Shown here: in pieces, positions 1 to 9,762 of the stretch
Numbering within the stretch: position 1 is the first letter of the stretch
How the letters are laid out: every line of letters starts with the position of its first letter
Assembly: GCF_033807715.1 (NCBI RefSeq)
Contig: NC_084609.1
Span: forward strand, 34,857,850 to 34,921,849
Origin: Cololabis saira
Lineage: Eukaryota > Chordata > Actinopteri > Beloniformes > Belonidae
DNA: 64,000 bases
Direction: 5' to 3'
Program-made: the position numbers and the translations under genes
The notes under the pieces: model-generated
Told to the model about the DNA's origin: nothing
Databases searched by the model: none
The model's input: only the letters and a program-made list of their open reading frames with translations

Positions 1-10
1 CCCGGATGGA

Positions 11-291
11 CCCTGGCCTGAGGTTGGCGATGGGGGTGTGTGGCAGGGTGGAGGAGCCACTCAGCGGATTGGACACAGGTGTGTCCAATCAACCTCTCCA
101 CCCTGCCTGCCTTCTTAAGGAGCAGCTGCACTCCAGAAAGGGGCTCTGCTGGGAGAAGGTGCGGCTGCTGGAGAAGGGCCTGGTGTGAAGGTGTTGGTGC
201 ACGTGTGAGACCTTCTGGTGAATAAAGTTTGTGCACTAAAACCCTGTGTCCTCTCTGTCCTGTCGGCCCCCCGTAGCACTCGCCCTGCTAC
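11..291 (+). mobile_element. possible LTR or retroelement 3' end
   Basis: This stretch has a short AATAAA signal at about 222 followed by a C/T-rich tail that ends in TACA near 291, an arrangement seen in the R-U5 part of LTRs. I see no primer-binding site, no second LTR and no coding sequence. It could equally be the 3' UTR end of a gene lying outside the window. Confidence 0.2.
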
Positions 292-848
292 AAACACAAT
301 AAAGGTTTCTAGAACATCACACACCAAGCTGAAATATCTCGGGTCATCCTGAAATTCTCTTTACAAGGACCTGTTGATGTAAAAAGTAAATCAGCTGGCC
401 TCTTTCAGTATTTAGAGCATTGAACAAGAAACTGAACTGAAAGTTTTGCGTCAATCCGAAGTATCAGGCATCATTCCACTTGTTTTTGTGATATTTTAGC
501 TTTTGGAGGGAATGGTCAACGTAAAGCGTAGGAACCAGGGTTACCAGAACTCAAGAACAATAAGCCTGCCCCCTAAAATAAACATGTCCATTTGCTTTAT
601 TTTTGTGACTGTTGAATGAACAACAATGGCAAGTAACATGAGGGTTTTCAACTCAAACAGACAATTAGTTAAAATGCCACTACGAAACAGCTCAGGTCAT
701 CACATCAAGGAACAGAGAAATGCTATTGTGCAAAAATGTTCCAACTGTGATCTTGCAGATTTTTGATCTAATCTTGGTATCTATAGGTGTGTCCAACCTG
801 CAACAGACTTCTGCCAGCAACAGCATGACATGACACAAGGAAACCCTG
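292..848. other. intergenic, nothing recognised
   Basis: AT-rich sequence upstream of the protease gene. I see no long reading frame, RNA gene or clear repeat; its last part is presumably the proximal promoter of the next gene. Confidence 0.5.
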
Positions 849-856
849 TATAAAAG
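849..856 (+). promoter_or_regulatory. TATA box of the serine protease gene
   Basis: TATAAAAG lies 119 bases before the ATG at 968. This would place transcription start near 880 and give a 5' UTR of about 90 bases in exon 1. A strong TATA box fits a tissue-restricted, highly expressed secreted protease rather than a housekeeping gene. Confidence 0.6.
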
Positions 857-967
857 ATGCCAGTCTTCTCTGCTCTGAGGAGTTCCTCATTACAAGGCTT
901 GAATGCTTGTCTGAATCCGCTCTTGAGAGCATAAAGATTCTGGAAGAAGACCATCTCAGCGGCCGTG

Positions 968-3593
968 ATGAAGACTCGTGTCGTCCTCGCTCTCTTTCTG
1001 ATAGCAGGTGAGTTCATGTCTTATTGTCTAATTTTCAGGGGTGCACAGTCGGTCCTCGATGGCCGGTCTACTGCATGTTTTAGATGTTTCGCTGTTGTAA
1101 CACATCTGATTGTGATCAAAGGTCATCATCAGCTTGTCATCAAGGTCTGCACAGGTCTGTTAATGACACAGGTATGTATATCAGGGGTTGTTGAAGCAGG
1201 GAAGCATCTAAAACATGCAGGACACCGGCCCTCGAGCACCAGTTATGTGCACCCCTGCTTATCAACTATAAGCAGGGGTGCTTATTGGGTTTATCAACAC
1301 CCAACTATCAACTGCTGCCTTTGAGATGTTCTCAACTAAAATCATAAGTGTGTGTCTGGTCCTCTGGTTGTGAATCCCATAGGTGTGTCTCTTGGAGACA
1401 TCCAGAAGAGAATCATTAATGGCAGGAAGTGCAAAGCTGAGGAAGAAAAACATTTTGTGTTCCTGGAGACAGAAAGCACAAGCCTGCACAAGAGATCCAT
1501 CTGTTCTGGTTCCATCATTGGGAACGGCCAATGGGTTCTCACTGCAAAGCACTGTGATGCATATGGAGCGTAAGTTTCCAGACACCTCCCCGAACCAACA
1601 CAGTAGGGTTGGAAATGATGAAATATTGTTGTGGCGGATGGGGCGATGATTAGTGTTTATATGATGATCAGTCTGGTAGATTTAAGCTATAATTTAATCA
1701 TGTTTCAGATTGTTTCAACCTCGATGCCTGTTCAGTGTGTTTGTGTGTTTCTCTGTTCATTCTTCAGGCCCTTCACCATTAAGGATGTCAAAAACAATAA
1801 AGAAACCTCGAGTAAAGTTTTTAAACACCCAGTTGCTGATATTATGCTGATCAAGCTGAATGCCAAGAAGAGCGCCATCGCCCTCGCCTCTCCGACAGAC
1901 TGTACCGACGTCAAGAACCAACTGGCCTCTACAAAATCTGTAAAGATGCTCGTCGTTGCTCGGGACACAAAAGGTAAGAATTTTTATATAAATTAGATAA
2001 TATGTTGTAGGTTTAATTTACGTGAGAGAGTTTAGAAATGACGACCTGCAGCAACACAGTCCTTTTAATCTCTGTTAGTGCAACATTTCAACAACGATTC
2101 AAATGCATAATGTTTTATTAATCACACAGGGACTCCAGATACGACCATGTGTGGAGACATCGAGTTAAGGGGATGTGCAGGTGAAGCACCATCAGGTGTA
2201 GAGTGTTTCTACGGACCGCCTGTGGGCTGCCAAATCTGTGGTGTAAGTTGAGGACATTTGAATCAGTAATTATAAATGGAACTAGTAGAAATGATGAGAA
2301 ATGATGAGATCAAACAGATTAAAGGTATTGTGACATAATAATAACATGCTTTTAACACTATTAAAAGTCTTGGCCAACATCCCTCAAATGTGTCTAAAAG
2401 GGTGTAACAAGAAAAACTTCACTCCAGTACTCCATGCCTGGCTTGGAGATGACGGTGTTTTTTGCGCCGTGAAAAACACGTCCTTTTCCCCCTTTCCTGT
2501 CAATCATTGCCCCGCTCCTCCTCCCAACCTCCTCCAACCCAACTGCTACACACTTCTGCCGTCTCCACACACACACGCGCGCACACCGAACCACAAACAC
2601 CCACACACACAGCCCAGACAGGGCGACTACAGCCCGGGGATGAAGTCCGTGACCAGAGGACCGTAGCTCCCCGCAAGCCATACGCTCACAGCGGCGTCGG
2701 AGAGTTAAGCCGGGAGCGACAGGCGAAGCATGCACGGAAAAGCAGCACGGCGAAGCAGTCCACCGCAAACAATCATAAAAATAAAGGCATGCAAGCAGCA
2801 GTGTCCCCTTATCTTAAGTCCAGTCAGTGGCCGCGGGTCTTCTTAGCAGTTGTCCTCCGGTGATGAGAACAGAAGAGGCTCTAAACAGCTCCGTGTTAAG
2901 CCTGATTTATGGTTCCGTGTTAAATCGACGGAGAGCCTACGCCGTAGGGTTCAGCGTACGGTGCGCGTCGCCGCGTAACCCTACGCCGTAGGCTCTGCGT
3001 CGGTGTAACCAAAACCATAAATCAGCCTTTATGGTGCGCTGGAGAGGAGAGGAGGCAGGGAGCTGGGTGGAGGGGGCGGTGATTTAGCGGGGCGTGACGT
3101 CACGGCCCGCCACCAAACCACATGCGCCGTTTTTGCATAGTTATGCGGAAAATCCCAGAAAGCACACAATACACTGAATGTTAAAAGTTCGTTGTTTTTT
3201 GGGTGTAATTGATGTCAAAACACCCAACAAAACACAAAAAATCAAGAAAAATGTGTTTTTCATGTCACAATACCTTTAACAAACAAAGTTCCACCAGATA
3301 ACAAGACGTATTATTAACTGATGATCAATTGTTGTTCCAGTGGTTTTAAAACGAGGGCTGTTGACCTGACATACTTTTTTCTCTCTCTGCCTCCTTCCTC
3401 CATCTCTCTTTCCTCCATTACTCTCTGTCTCTCTTTGTAGGGGGATTCTGGTGCAGGGTATCTTTACGATAACGCCCTGTATGCAGTCGAAACGGGTGAT
3501 GGAACGATTGGATCTCAGTCGGTGGACTATGGACACACAGTCTGTGATGCCAGTGTTCGTCAATGGATTGAAGATACCATGAAGAAAAACTAA
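968..3593 (+). CDS. trypsin-fold (S1A) serine protease, five exons, unusual specificity pocket
   Basis: Exons 968-1007, 1383-1569, 1768-1973, 2130-2242 and 3441-3593 have GT-AG borders and matching phases and total 699 nt (232 aa). The N terminus is a hydrophobic signal peptide (MKTRVVLALFLIAG). A short propeptide ends in QKR, and the mature chain starts IINGRKC, as in zymogens activated by cleavage before Ile16. The triad is visible: His57 in LTAKHC, Asp102 in ADIMLIKL and Ser195 in GGDSGAG. The five-exon layout is that of the granzyme, mast-cell protease and adipsin branch. Odd points: the 189 position reads Gln rather than the Asp of trypsin, GDSGGP has become GDSGAG, and the usual SWG strand of the 214-216 substrate wall is not evident. 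The specificity is therefore unlikely to be tryptic. I see activation and catalytic residues; the role (immune granule, venom-like or digestive) is not inferable. Confidence 0.85.
2896..3032. mobile_element. MITE-like inverted-repeat element in protease intron 4
   Basis: GCCTGATTTATGGTTCCG at the left end is mirrored by ACCATAAATCAGCCTTTA at the right, with a GC-rich core that also folds on itself (ACGCCGTAG repeats). Related copies occur at 6216-6449, 9133-9190 and 16704-16780. A TTA or TAA duplicated flank would suit a PIF-Harbinger-type MITE. Confidence 0.7.
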
Positions 3594-3630
3594 AAATGTC
3601 CCAGTTGTGTGATGTTTGTTTGTGAGCAAC

Positions 3631-3636
3631 AATAAA
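3631..3636 (+). terminator. poly(A) signal of the protease gene
   Basis: AATAAA lies 38 bases after the stop codon at 3591-3593, a normal position for a short 3' UTR. A second AATAAA lies at about 3690. Confidence 0.7.
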
Positions 3637-3978
3637 GAGACGTCCGGTCTCCTTAAGAGCATAAAAGTGTCTCTGTGATGTTTGTAACAAATAAACTAGT
3701 GCTAATCATCAAACACTGGTGACACAGATGTGGACCTGGTAGTGTAGAAGCTGCAGACACACACACACTTCCCTAACGCTAGTTATGTCTGACACAGAAG
3801 CCCCGAAGCCTGTGGAAAGAAAAGGAGGCATGTCCAAATGAAGCCCCTTTCAAGGTCTGTATCATCCCTCCGAATGTCATGTGACCAAAGAGAAGACAAG
3901 GCCCTGCATCTCTGGAATGACTGCCCCTGTGCTGTACATGTATGTGATTCGGGTTGTTGAAAAAAGTGTTTCGCTCCC

Positions 3979-5200
3979 ATGGCATGCGTAAGGACAAACG
4001 ATCAAATTTCAACAAGCTTTAACTTGCAAAGAGGTACAAGACAAGGTTGTCCTCTTTCTCTCTCACTATTTCCGATATTTATTGAGCCCTTAGCAGCTGC
4101 TTTTAGGCAAAACCAAAATATTAAAGGCATACAATGCAAAACATTAGATCACAAGATAAGTCTTTATGCGGATGATGTACTAGTCTTCCTCCAGAACTCA
4201 CAAACCTCACTATCGCAGACAATTTCACTCATGCATGGATTTTCATCTCTTTCTGACTATTCTGACTCTGGTCCAAATCTACAGTTTTGTGCATCAACTG
4301 CAATTTCCAGAATACAGCCACTACTTAATTACAATCAGGAAACATTAGACATCTAGTCATAAACATCTCCCCTAGGCTGTCAGAGCTAATAAAACTAAAT
4401 TATGTTCACCTCTTAAGAGAAATAGAGGATGATCTTACCCGATGGGACTCTCTTCCCATTTCACTCATGGGGAGAATTGTCACCATCAAAATGATGGTTT
4501 TACCAAAAATAAATTATCTTTTTTCAAAGATACCATTCAAACCCCCTTCCTCTTGGTTTAAGTCACTGGATTCATATGTGTCAAAATTTCTGAGGAAAAA
4601 TAAAACACCAGGTATTACAAACATTACAAAAATCTGTAAATCTGAGACTGTGGAGGTTTAGACTTACCCAACTTCCAGTATTATTTCTTAGTTAATAAGT
4701 TACAGTATATCTTAAAATGGTGCAAAAATCACTCACTAGATAGTCAATGGCTGGATTCACAACAAGGTTTTTGCAATGATTTGGAAATCTCAGATTTACC
4801 ATTTATCAGTCAAAATATTAAACATCATACATCCTTTAAAAGCATTAATATTAACTCAGCTCTGACAGCCTGGTGGGACTTCCTTAAAATAGCCAAACAT
4901 CTTAATTTTTCCAAGTGATCACAGACCCATCCGGAACAACCCAGACATTCTGAAAAATGATAAAATGATAAAAAGATGGTGAACTTCACTCAATGGAGAA
5001 ACCAAGGAATAAAGTATCTACAACATATAATCATAAGTGGCCATTTTGTACCTTTTAACACACTCACTGTTCAATATGGAATCAGCAGTAACACATTTTT
5101 AGAATACCAACAACTTAAGTCCATAATAGGTAAAAAGTATAAACTCAACCAACTGGATCTGCACCTTCCCGCTAAGAGTTACTTAATCTAAACACCCGAA
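3979..5200 (+). pseudogene. decayed L1-type LINE, reverse transcriptase fragment
   Basis: Frame pieces at 3979-4356 and 4467-4661 encode recognisable reverse-transcriptase blocks: RGTRQGCPLSLSLFPIFIEP, then SLYADDVLVFL (the YADD catalytic box), then a thumb-like GRIVTIKMMVLPKINYLFSK block. A further piece at 4976-5191 (QWRNQGIKYLQHII) matches the region after the RT in fish L1 ORF2. The frame is broken by stops and shifts and both ends are missing, so this is a dead, 5'-truncated copy. The same block order is intact in the L1 at 57139-60942, which is a good template for comparison. Confidence 0.8.
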
Positions 5201-5513
5201 ATTTACTACCGAAACTCTACAGGTCCAAAATGTCCAAAATAGATAACTCAGTCTCTCTCCCAATTTCAAAATGGGAGGCGGACCTCCAGGGGTGGAGCAG
5301 GGGTCCCAGCCTAGGGGGGGCGAAGCATTCTAGATGGGCCCTTGTGGCCTAAACATCCCCGTTAAAACATAATCGCTAAAAAAATGCCACAGATCAGCTC
5401 CTCTGACACACAACCACAGCACGCAGGCGACACGGTCAGAACCATCACATGAGGTTCTAGCACCATGGTGATGTCTATGGAAGCCCATTTCCGCTAGTAA
5501 AAGAAAAAAGTAA
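5201..5513. other. nothing recognised
   Basis: No coding potential and no element that I recognise. A short palindrome around AGAACC..GGTTCT occurs near 5430-5460. Confidence 0.4.
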
Positions 5514-5795
5514 GATGAAATCTTAGCCTTAAAAATAAAAATATCCCCACGGTAAGTCAGAATTATGACATAAAAAGTCATAATTACAATAATAATAATT
5601 TCAACTTTCTATCTCATACTTTCGACTTTTTATCTCATAATTTCGACTTTCTATCTCATAATTATGACTTCTTATCTCATAATTATGACTTTCTATCTCA
5701 TAATTTCGACTTTCTATCTCATAATTTTGACTTTCTATCTCAAAATTATGACTTATCGTGGGGATATTTTTATTTTTAAGGCTAAGTTTTCATCT
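5514..5795. mobile_element. MITE with about 39-bp inverted termini and internal 20-bp tandem repeats
   Basis: The left arm (5514-5552) and right arm (5756-5795) are near-perfect reverse complements built on GCCTTAAAAATAAAAATATC. Between them (about 5578-5750) lies a tandem array of a 20-mer of the type TCATAATTTCGACTTTCTAT, with T/G and C/A variants. There is no coding capacity. It looks like a non-autonomous DNA transposon whose core has expanded as a minisatellite. Confidence 0.65.
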
Positions 5796-6215
5796 CAGCC
5801 ATAGATGTCGGATTCGCTGAGTAGCACAATTCAGACACACGTGTTCAACCTACACAACAACAGTTTACAATGTGCGACGACATGTATTTAACACAATGAC
5901 CGAGCGACACGGCGGTCAAACAGCAACAAACAATATAGGAAAGGCCTGATATTCAGCGTCATGACAATGATCAGAAATAATTAATATTATGACAGCTTAC
6001 CAATGATGGTTTCATCCAGCGTTTAGCAGAGAACCACTACAAAACATATTTACATGACATCCAAGGAGGGGGGGGGGTACACATTTAACGATAAGTCGGT
6101 GAGGTTTGGTAGTCTGGCCTCATCCATGCAGCCGGAGATAGTTTTTAATCATTTCAACTGCTGAAACTCAGCATGACTTTCCTGCTTTAAGGCTCCACTT
6201 CTGATGCGGCAACTG
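5796..6215. other. nothing recognised apart from a G tract
   Basis: A G run sits at about 6067-6076. I see no reading frame or repeat with a clear identity. Confidence 0.4.
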
Positions 6216-6449
6216 GCTAAAGGCTGATTTATGGTTCTGCGTTACACCAACGCAAAGCCTACAGCGTAGGCTACGCGGCGAGGCGCACCTTACGCCGTAC
6301 CCTACGGCGTAGGCTCTGCGTTGGTGTGACGCAGAACCATAATTCAGGCTTAAAAGTAAACAGACAATATGCGCGCTCGTACGCAGGGACGCGTACACTA
6401 CGGCGCAGGCTCTGCGTTGGTGTAACGCAGAACCATAAATCAGCCTTTA
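6216..6449. mobile_element. tandem or nested pair of the GGCTGATTTATGGTTCTG MITE
   Basis: A complete copy (about 6216-6354) begins AGGCTGATTTATGGTTCTGC and ends in its inverse. It is followed directly by a half copy ending at 6449. The second half forms the outer end of the long inverted-repeat arm that continues rightward. Confidence 0.65.
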
Positions 6450-7103
6450 CCGTCGCTGACACCGGTCTGACTGGTGACCCAGTAAAAAACAACATTTAAA
6501 CACAGAACATCTGGCTGGGATCCAGAATGACTTAATCACCATAAATACAGCCCTTGGTTGTACCACACTCCCCATGGTAAATTTACAATTTGTTGTTTAG
6601 CTTACATTTTTGTTCTGATTGAGCTTCTTTTTTTGGTAAGCAATAATGATGAAAATAACACAGACAATAGATTGTCTTTCCACTAGAACCACTAAAGGTT
6701 AATTTTTCCCCCAGGCATTGTCAAATGCATGTAACTCTGTTATAACAAAACTGGAAAAAAAAAATCTTCTACAATGTTTAAATAATTTATAACTGATATA
6801 ATCTCAATTATGAATAGGGATGTTTTGTCACATATGCCGTCAGCACAAGCAGCCGTTAAAAGAGGACCATCCCAGAGGGTTTTCATAGAGATCCCTCTGA
6901 AATATATAGAAAAGATTATCAATGCTCATATGGGTCAGACCAGCACACTGCAGCCTTTCAGGCCCATGACACTTTGGTTAAAGGTTAGATTAAGCCTAAT
7001 GATTTCATTGAAGTGATATCATTCAGCAATATAGGCCTACAATGATTTTTAATGTAAAACTTTGTTATATTGCTGCATATCACATGTCCAATATGCCGTC
7101 CCA
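6407..7103 (+). repeat. left arm of a long inverted repeat (about 700 bp)
   Basis: This sequence returns as its reverse complement at about 8488-9186, with only scattered substitutions in the stretches I compared (for example the segment ending CCCAGTAAAAAACAAC and the segment GCATATGGGTCAGACC-like near 6930). Each arm ends outward in the MITE above. No protein is encoded. The arms are either two opposed copies of one repeat family or the long termini of a foldback-type element. Confidence 0.8.
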
Positions 7104-7473
7104 CGAGCCTCGTCTGTTTAGGGTTTTTTCGGTGGTACCACCGGGCCTGAAAAACATTCTAGGGGAAACACTGGCTTATATGATTATATTGATTATGAAT
7201 CAGCTGTCTCCCTGCAGGTTGGTCTCGGTTCCGTCCACAGCAGAACAACAAACGAACCGGGTCCGATGATGAGACTTTTCCTAAAACAATTGATGATAAA
7301 GTGAAGAGTCACGTGTGATCACGCTTATTGATCAGAACCAGGTCGCTGCTAAGACGCTCTTTCTGTCACGACACAGTTCATTTATTTAGATGGTGATAAT
7401 CCTCGATCACGTGATATTCAGTAAATATGTCCATTTAAAATAGACGACTGACTGACACGTTTTATTCGTAAAT
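7104..7473. other. nothing firm; one exon-like splice acceptor
   Basis: CTCCCTGCAG at about 7209-7218 looks like a splice acceptor followed by about 50 open bases, but there is no partner exon or homology that I recognise. Several CACGTG-type E-boxes occur (about 7312 and 7410). Confidence 0.25.
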
Positions 7474-8038
7474 GTGAAGTTTGTAACCTTTTTTAAACAA
7501 AACTTTATTGAAAATATACAAACTCACAAAGAGGATAATGGACAAATATCAATTTAAATACAATATGAAAAGAAAGGGAAAAAAAGGGAATACAAGGAAT
7601 ACAAAAAACAAAAAACAAGGTGCTTTAAGAATTAAAAGGTGCATATGAATAACAACATAAATTAAGCATTTAAATTCACATAATGGAGCATAGAAAATGA
7701 GAAGAATTATTCAATTAGAATAACAAATAACGAGCAATGTCTAGACCTATTTTACTTGCATTTTTGTTTTCTACTCTTTTGAGACATGTGAAAAAAAATC
7801 TTAAAATCGTTAATAAAACCCCGGAGGGATGGTTTACAATTTCTCCATTTGGCACGATGAATATGGTACTTACTCAGTAACAAAATAATATTAATAATAT
7901 CAGAAACAGAAAATTTCACATCATCCATGAAGAAAATAATATGTCCTAATTCAAAGGTGGAACATTATTAATTTGAAGATAAATCCAATTGTGTATGTCT
8001 GTCCAGAAACAATGAGACAAAGGTGAAGTTTGTTACCT
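7474..8038 (-). mobile_element. 5'-truncated LINE fragment with intact target-site duplication
   Basis: Read on the minus strand, 8023 to 7489 encodes an L1 ORF2-like C terminus (FWTDIHNWIYLQ, then ILLLSKYHIHRAKWRN) and ends in an A-rich tail (T run at 7489 on +). GTGAAGTTTGTAACC at 7474-7488 recurs at 8024-8038 as GTGAAGTTTGTTACC, one mismatch in 15. This is the footprint of target-primed reverse transcription. One internal stop shows the copy is dead. It sits immediately upstream of the atg10 promoter. Confidence 0.75.
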
Positions 8039-8039
8039 G

Positions 8040-8246
8040 AAAAGATCATTTCTTGCAGCGGAACCGCCTCTCCCAACATGGCGGACACGCTGTGGCATTT
8101 CCTAGCAACGAGCTGACGTAGCCTATGACGCGTCACGTGTTCTGGAGACCTCCTGTGATTGGTCACCGAAGCTGGTGTTGATCACGTGGGTCCGCAGACC
8201 CGGAAGAAGAGCGTCTCGGAGACTGACGTCACTGGCGAACGGAAAG
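8040..8246 (+). promoter_or_regulatory. atg10: CpG-rich promoter and 5' non-coding exon of atg10
   Basis: This GC-rich, TATA-less block has a cluster of housekeeping motifs: AACATGGCGG (YY1-like, 8074-8083), GTCACGTG (8132-8139), an inverted CCAAT (8158-8162), a second CACGTG (8183-8188), CCGGAAG (ETS, 8200-8206) and TGACGTCA (CRE, 8224-8231). A splice donor follows (GGAAAG|GTAGGT, exon end 8246). The next exon on + is the ATG-bearing exon of atg10 at 9761, so this is its likely first, non-coding exon. GTCACGTG resembles the CLEAR box bound by TFEB/TFE3. The exact transcription start is not visible. Confidence 0.6.
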
Positions 8247-8276
8247 GTAGGTGTTTGAAACAAACACGCGAGCATT

Positions 8277-8372
8277 AAATAACAATTACAGAACTGGATA
8301 CAGTAATTAGTCTGTAAATCAAGTTAAATAACAATTACAGAACTGGATACAGTTATTAGTCCGTAAATCAAG
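8277..8372 (+). repeat. 48-bp tandem duplication in atg10 intron 1
   Basis: AAATAACAATTACAGAACTG and the following bases occur twice head to tail (from about 8277 and 8325), with two or three substitutions. Confidence 0.8.
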
Positions 8373-8487
8373 GCCCTGACGGCCTCACGGGGGACTTTTA
8401 AAGACATTTCTGGGAAGATATCAAAGTACTACTGCATCAGGTTTTCATGGGAATATTTGAACTTCCACCTAGTGAGACAAGGGATGA

Positions 8488-9186
8488 TTGATATGACGGC
8501 GTATTGGACATGTGAAATGCAACAAAGTTTTATATTAAAAATCATTGTAGGCTTATATTGCTGAATGATATCACTTCAATGAAATCATTAGGCTTAATCT
8601 AACCTTTAACCAAAGTGTCATGGGCCTGAAAGGCTGCAGTGTGCTGGTCTGACCCATATGAGCATTGAGCACATCTTTTCTATATATTTCAGAGGGATCT
8701 CTATGAAAACCCTCTGGGATGGTCCTCTTTTAACGGCTGCTTGTGCTGACGGCATATGCCACAAAACATCCATATTCACAATTGAGATCAGTTATAAATA
8801 ATTTAAACATTGTAGAAGATTTTTTTCTTCCGGTTTCGTTATAAGAGTTACATGCATTTGACAATGCCTGGGGGAAAAATTAACCTTTAGTGGTTCTAGT
8901 GGAAAGACAATATTGTCTGTGTTATTTTCATCATTATTGCTTACCAAAAAAAGAAGCTCATCAGAACAAAAATGTAAGCTAAACAACAAATTGTAAATGT
9001 ACCATGGGGAGTGTGGTACAACCAAGGGCTGTATTTATGGTGATTAAGTCATTCTGGATCCCAGCCAGATGTTCTGTGTTTGAATGTTGTTTTTTACTGG
9101 GTCACCAGTCGGACCAGTGTCAGCGACGGTAAAGGCTGATTCATGGTTCCGCGTTACACCAACGCAGAGCCTACGGCGTAGGGTAC
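8488..9186 (-). repeat. right arm of the long inverted repeat
   Basis: Reverse complement of 6407-7103. Its outer end is a truncated MITE copy (about 9133-9190). The two arms enclose about 1.4 kb that contains the LINE fragment and the atg10 promoter and exon 1. Confidence 0.8.
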
Positions 9187-9189
9187 GCC

Positions 9190-9530
9190 ATTAGAGTTGT
9201 AAACAAAGCAGATTATCCAGAACCAACAAATAGTATTCATAAATTCAAATGTGCTTAAATTCAGAGATTTAGTGGATCTTAAAACACCGCAATTTATGTT
9301 TCAAATCAACAATAAAACACTTCCTGACAGCATTCAGAAGCTCTTCCAGAGCAGAGTTAGTCAATATGAACTAAGAGAAACATAAATGTTCAGGAAAACA
9401 AAGAACCAATGTTAAACAACGATGATCTCAGTGACAGGATTAATCTGTGGAACAGCTGAGATACAGAAATGAAAATGTGGATCAGTTATTACAATTCAAA
9501 ACCTATAAATACTAAATGATCAATACATAT
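9190..9530 (+). pseudogene. LINE 3'-terminal remnant
   Basis: With frameshifts, the translation gives LVDLKTPQFMFQINNKTLPD, then a QYELRET and LICGT pattern typical of the last part of a fish LINE reverse-transcriptase polyprotein. Both ends are lost and no RT catalytic block is present. The family is uncertain. Confidence 0.45.
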
Positions 9531-9615
9531 AAAACAAAGGGATAATACACATAGGCACATAGGCTTAGGCTTCGGTCTACACCTTTTGGTCCTTGGTTTT
9601 TAGTTAAAATTGTAT

Positions 9616-9618
<3 letters not shown>

Positions 9619-9673
<55 letters not shown>
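9619..9673. repeat. (AT)n microsatellite
   Basis: About 27 uninterrupted AT dinucleotides in atg10 intron 1. Confidence 0.95.
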
Positions 9674-9677
<4 letters not shown>

Positions 9678-9762
9678 CATAAAACTGCACCTGTGGAGCC
9701 TCTAGTGGCTGCAGGAGGAATTACACCTGAAGGATTACAGTAGTTTCTCTTCTCCTGCAGAC

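Noticed and set aside
7200..7480. A ribosomal protein S23 gene head to head with atg10, as I recall for mammals
   Set aside because: No frame in this region on either strand resembles RPS23; only a LINE fragment and repeats lie upstream.
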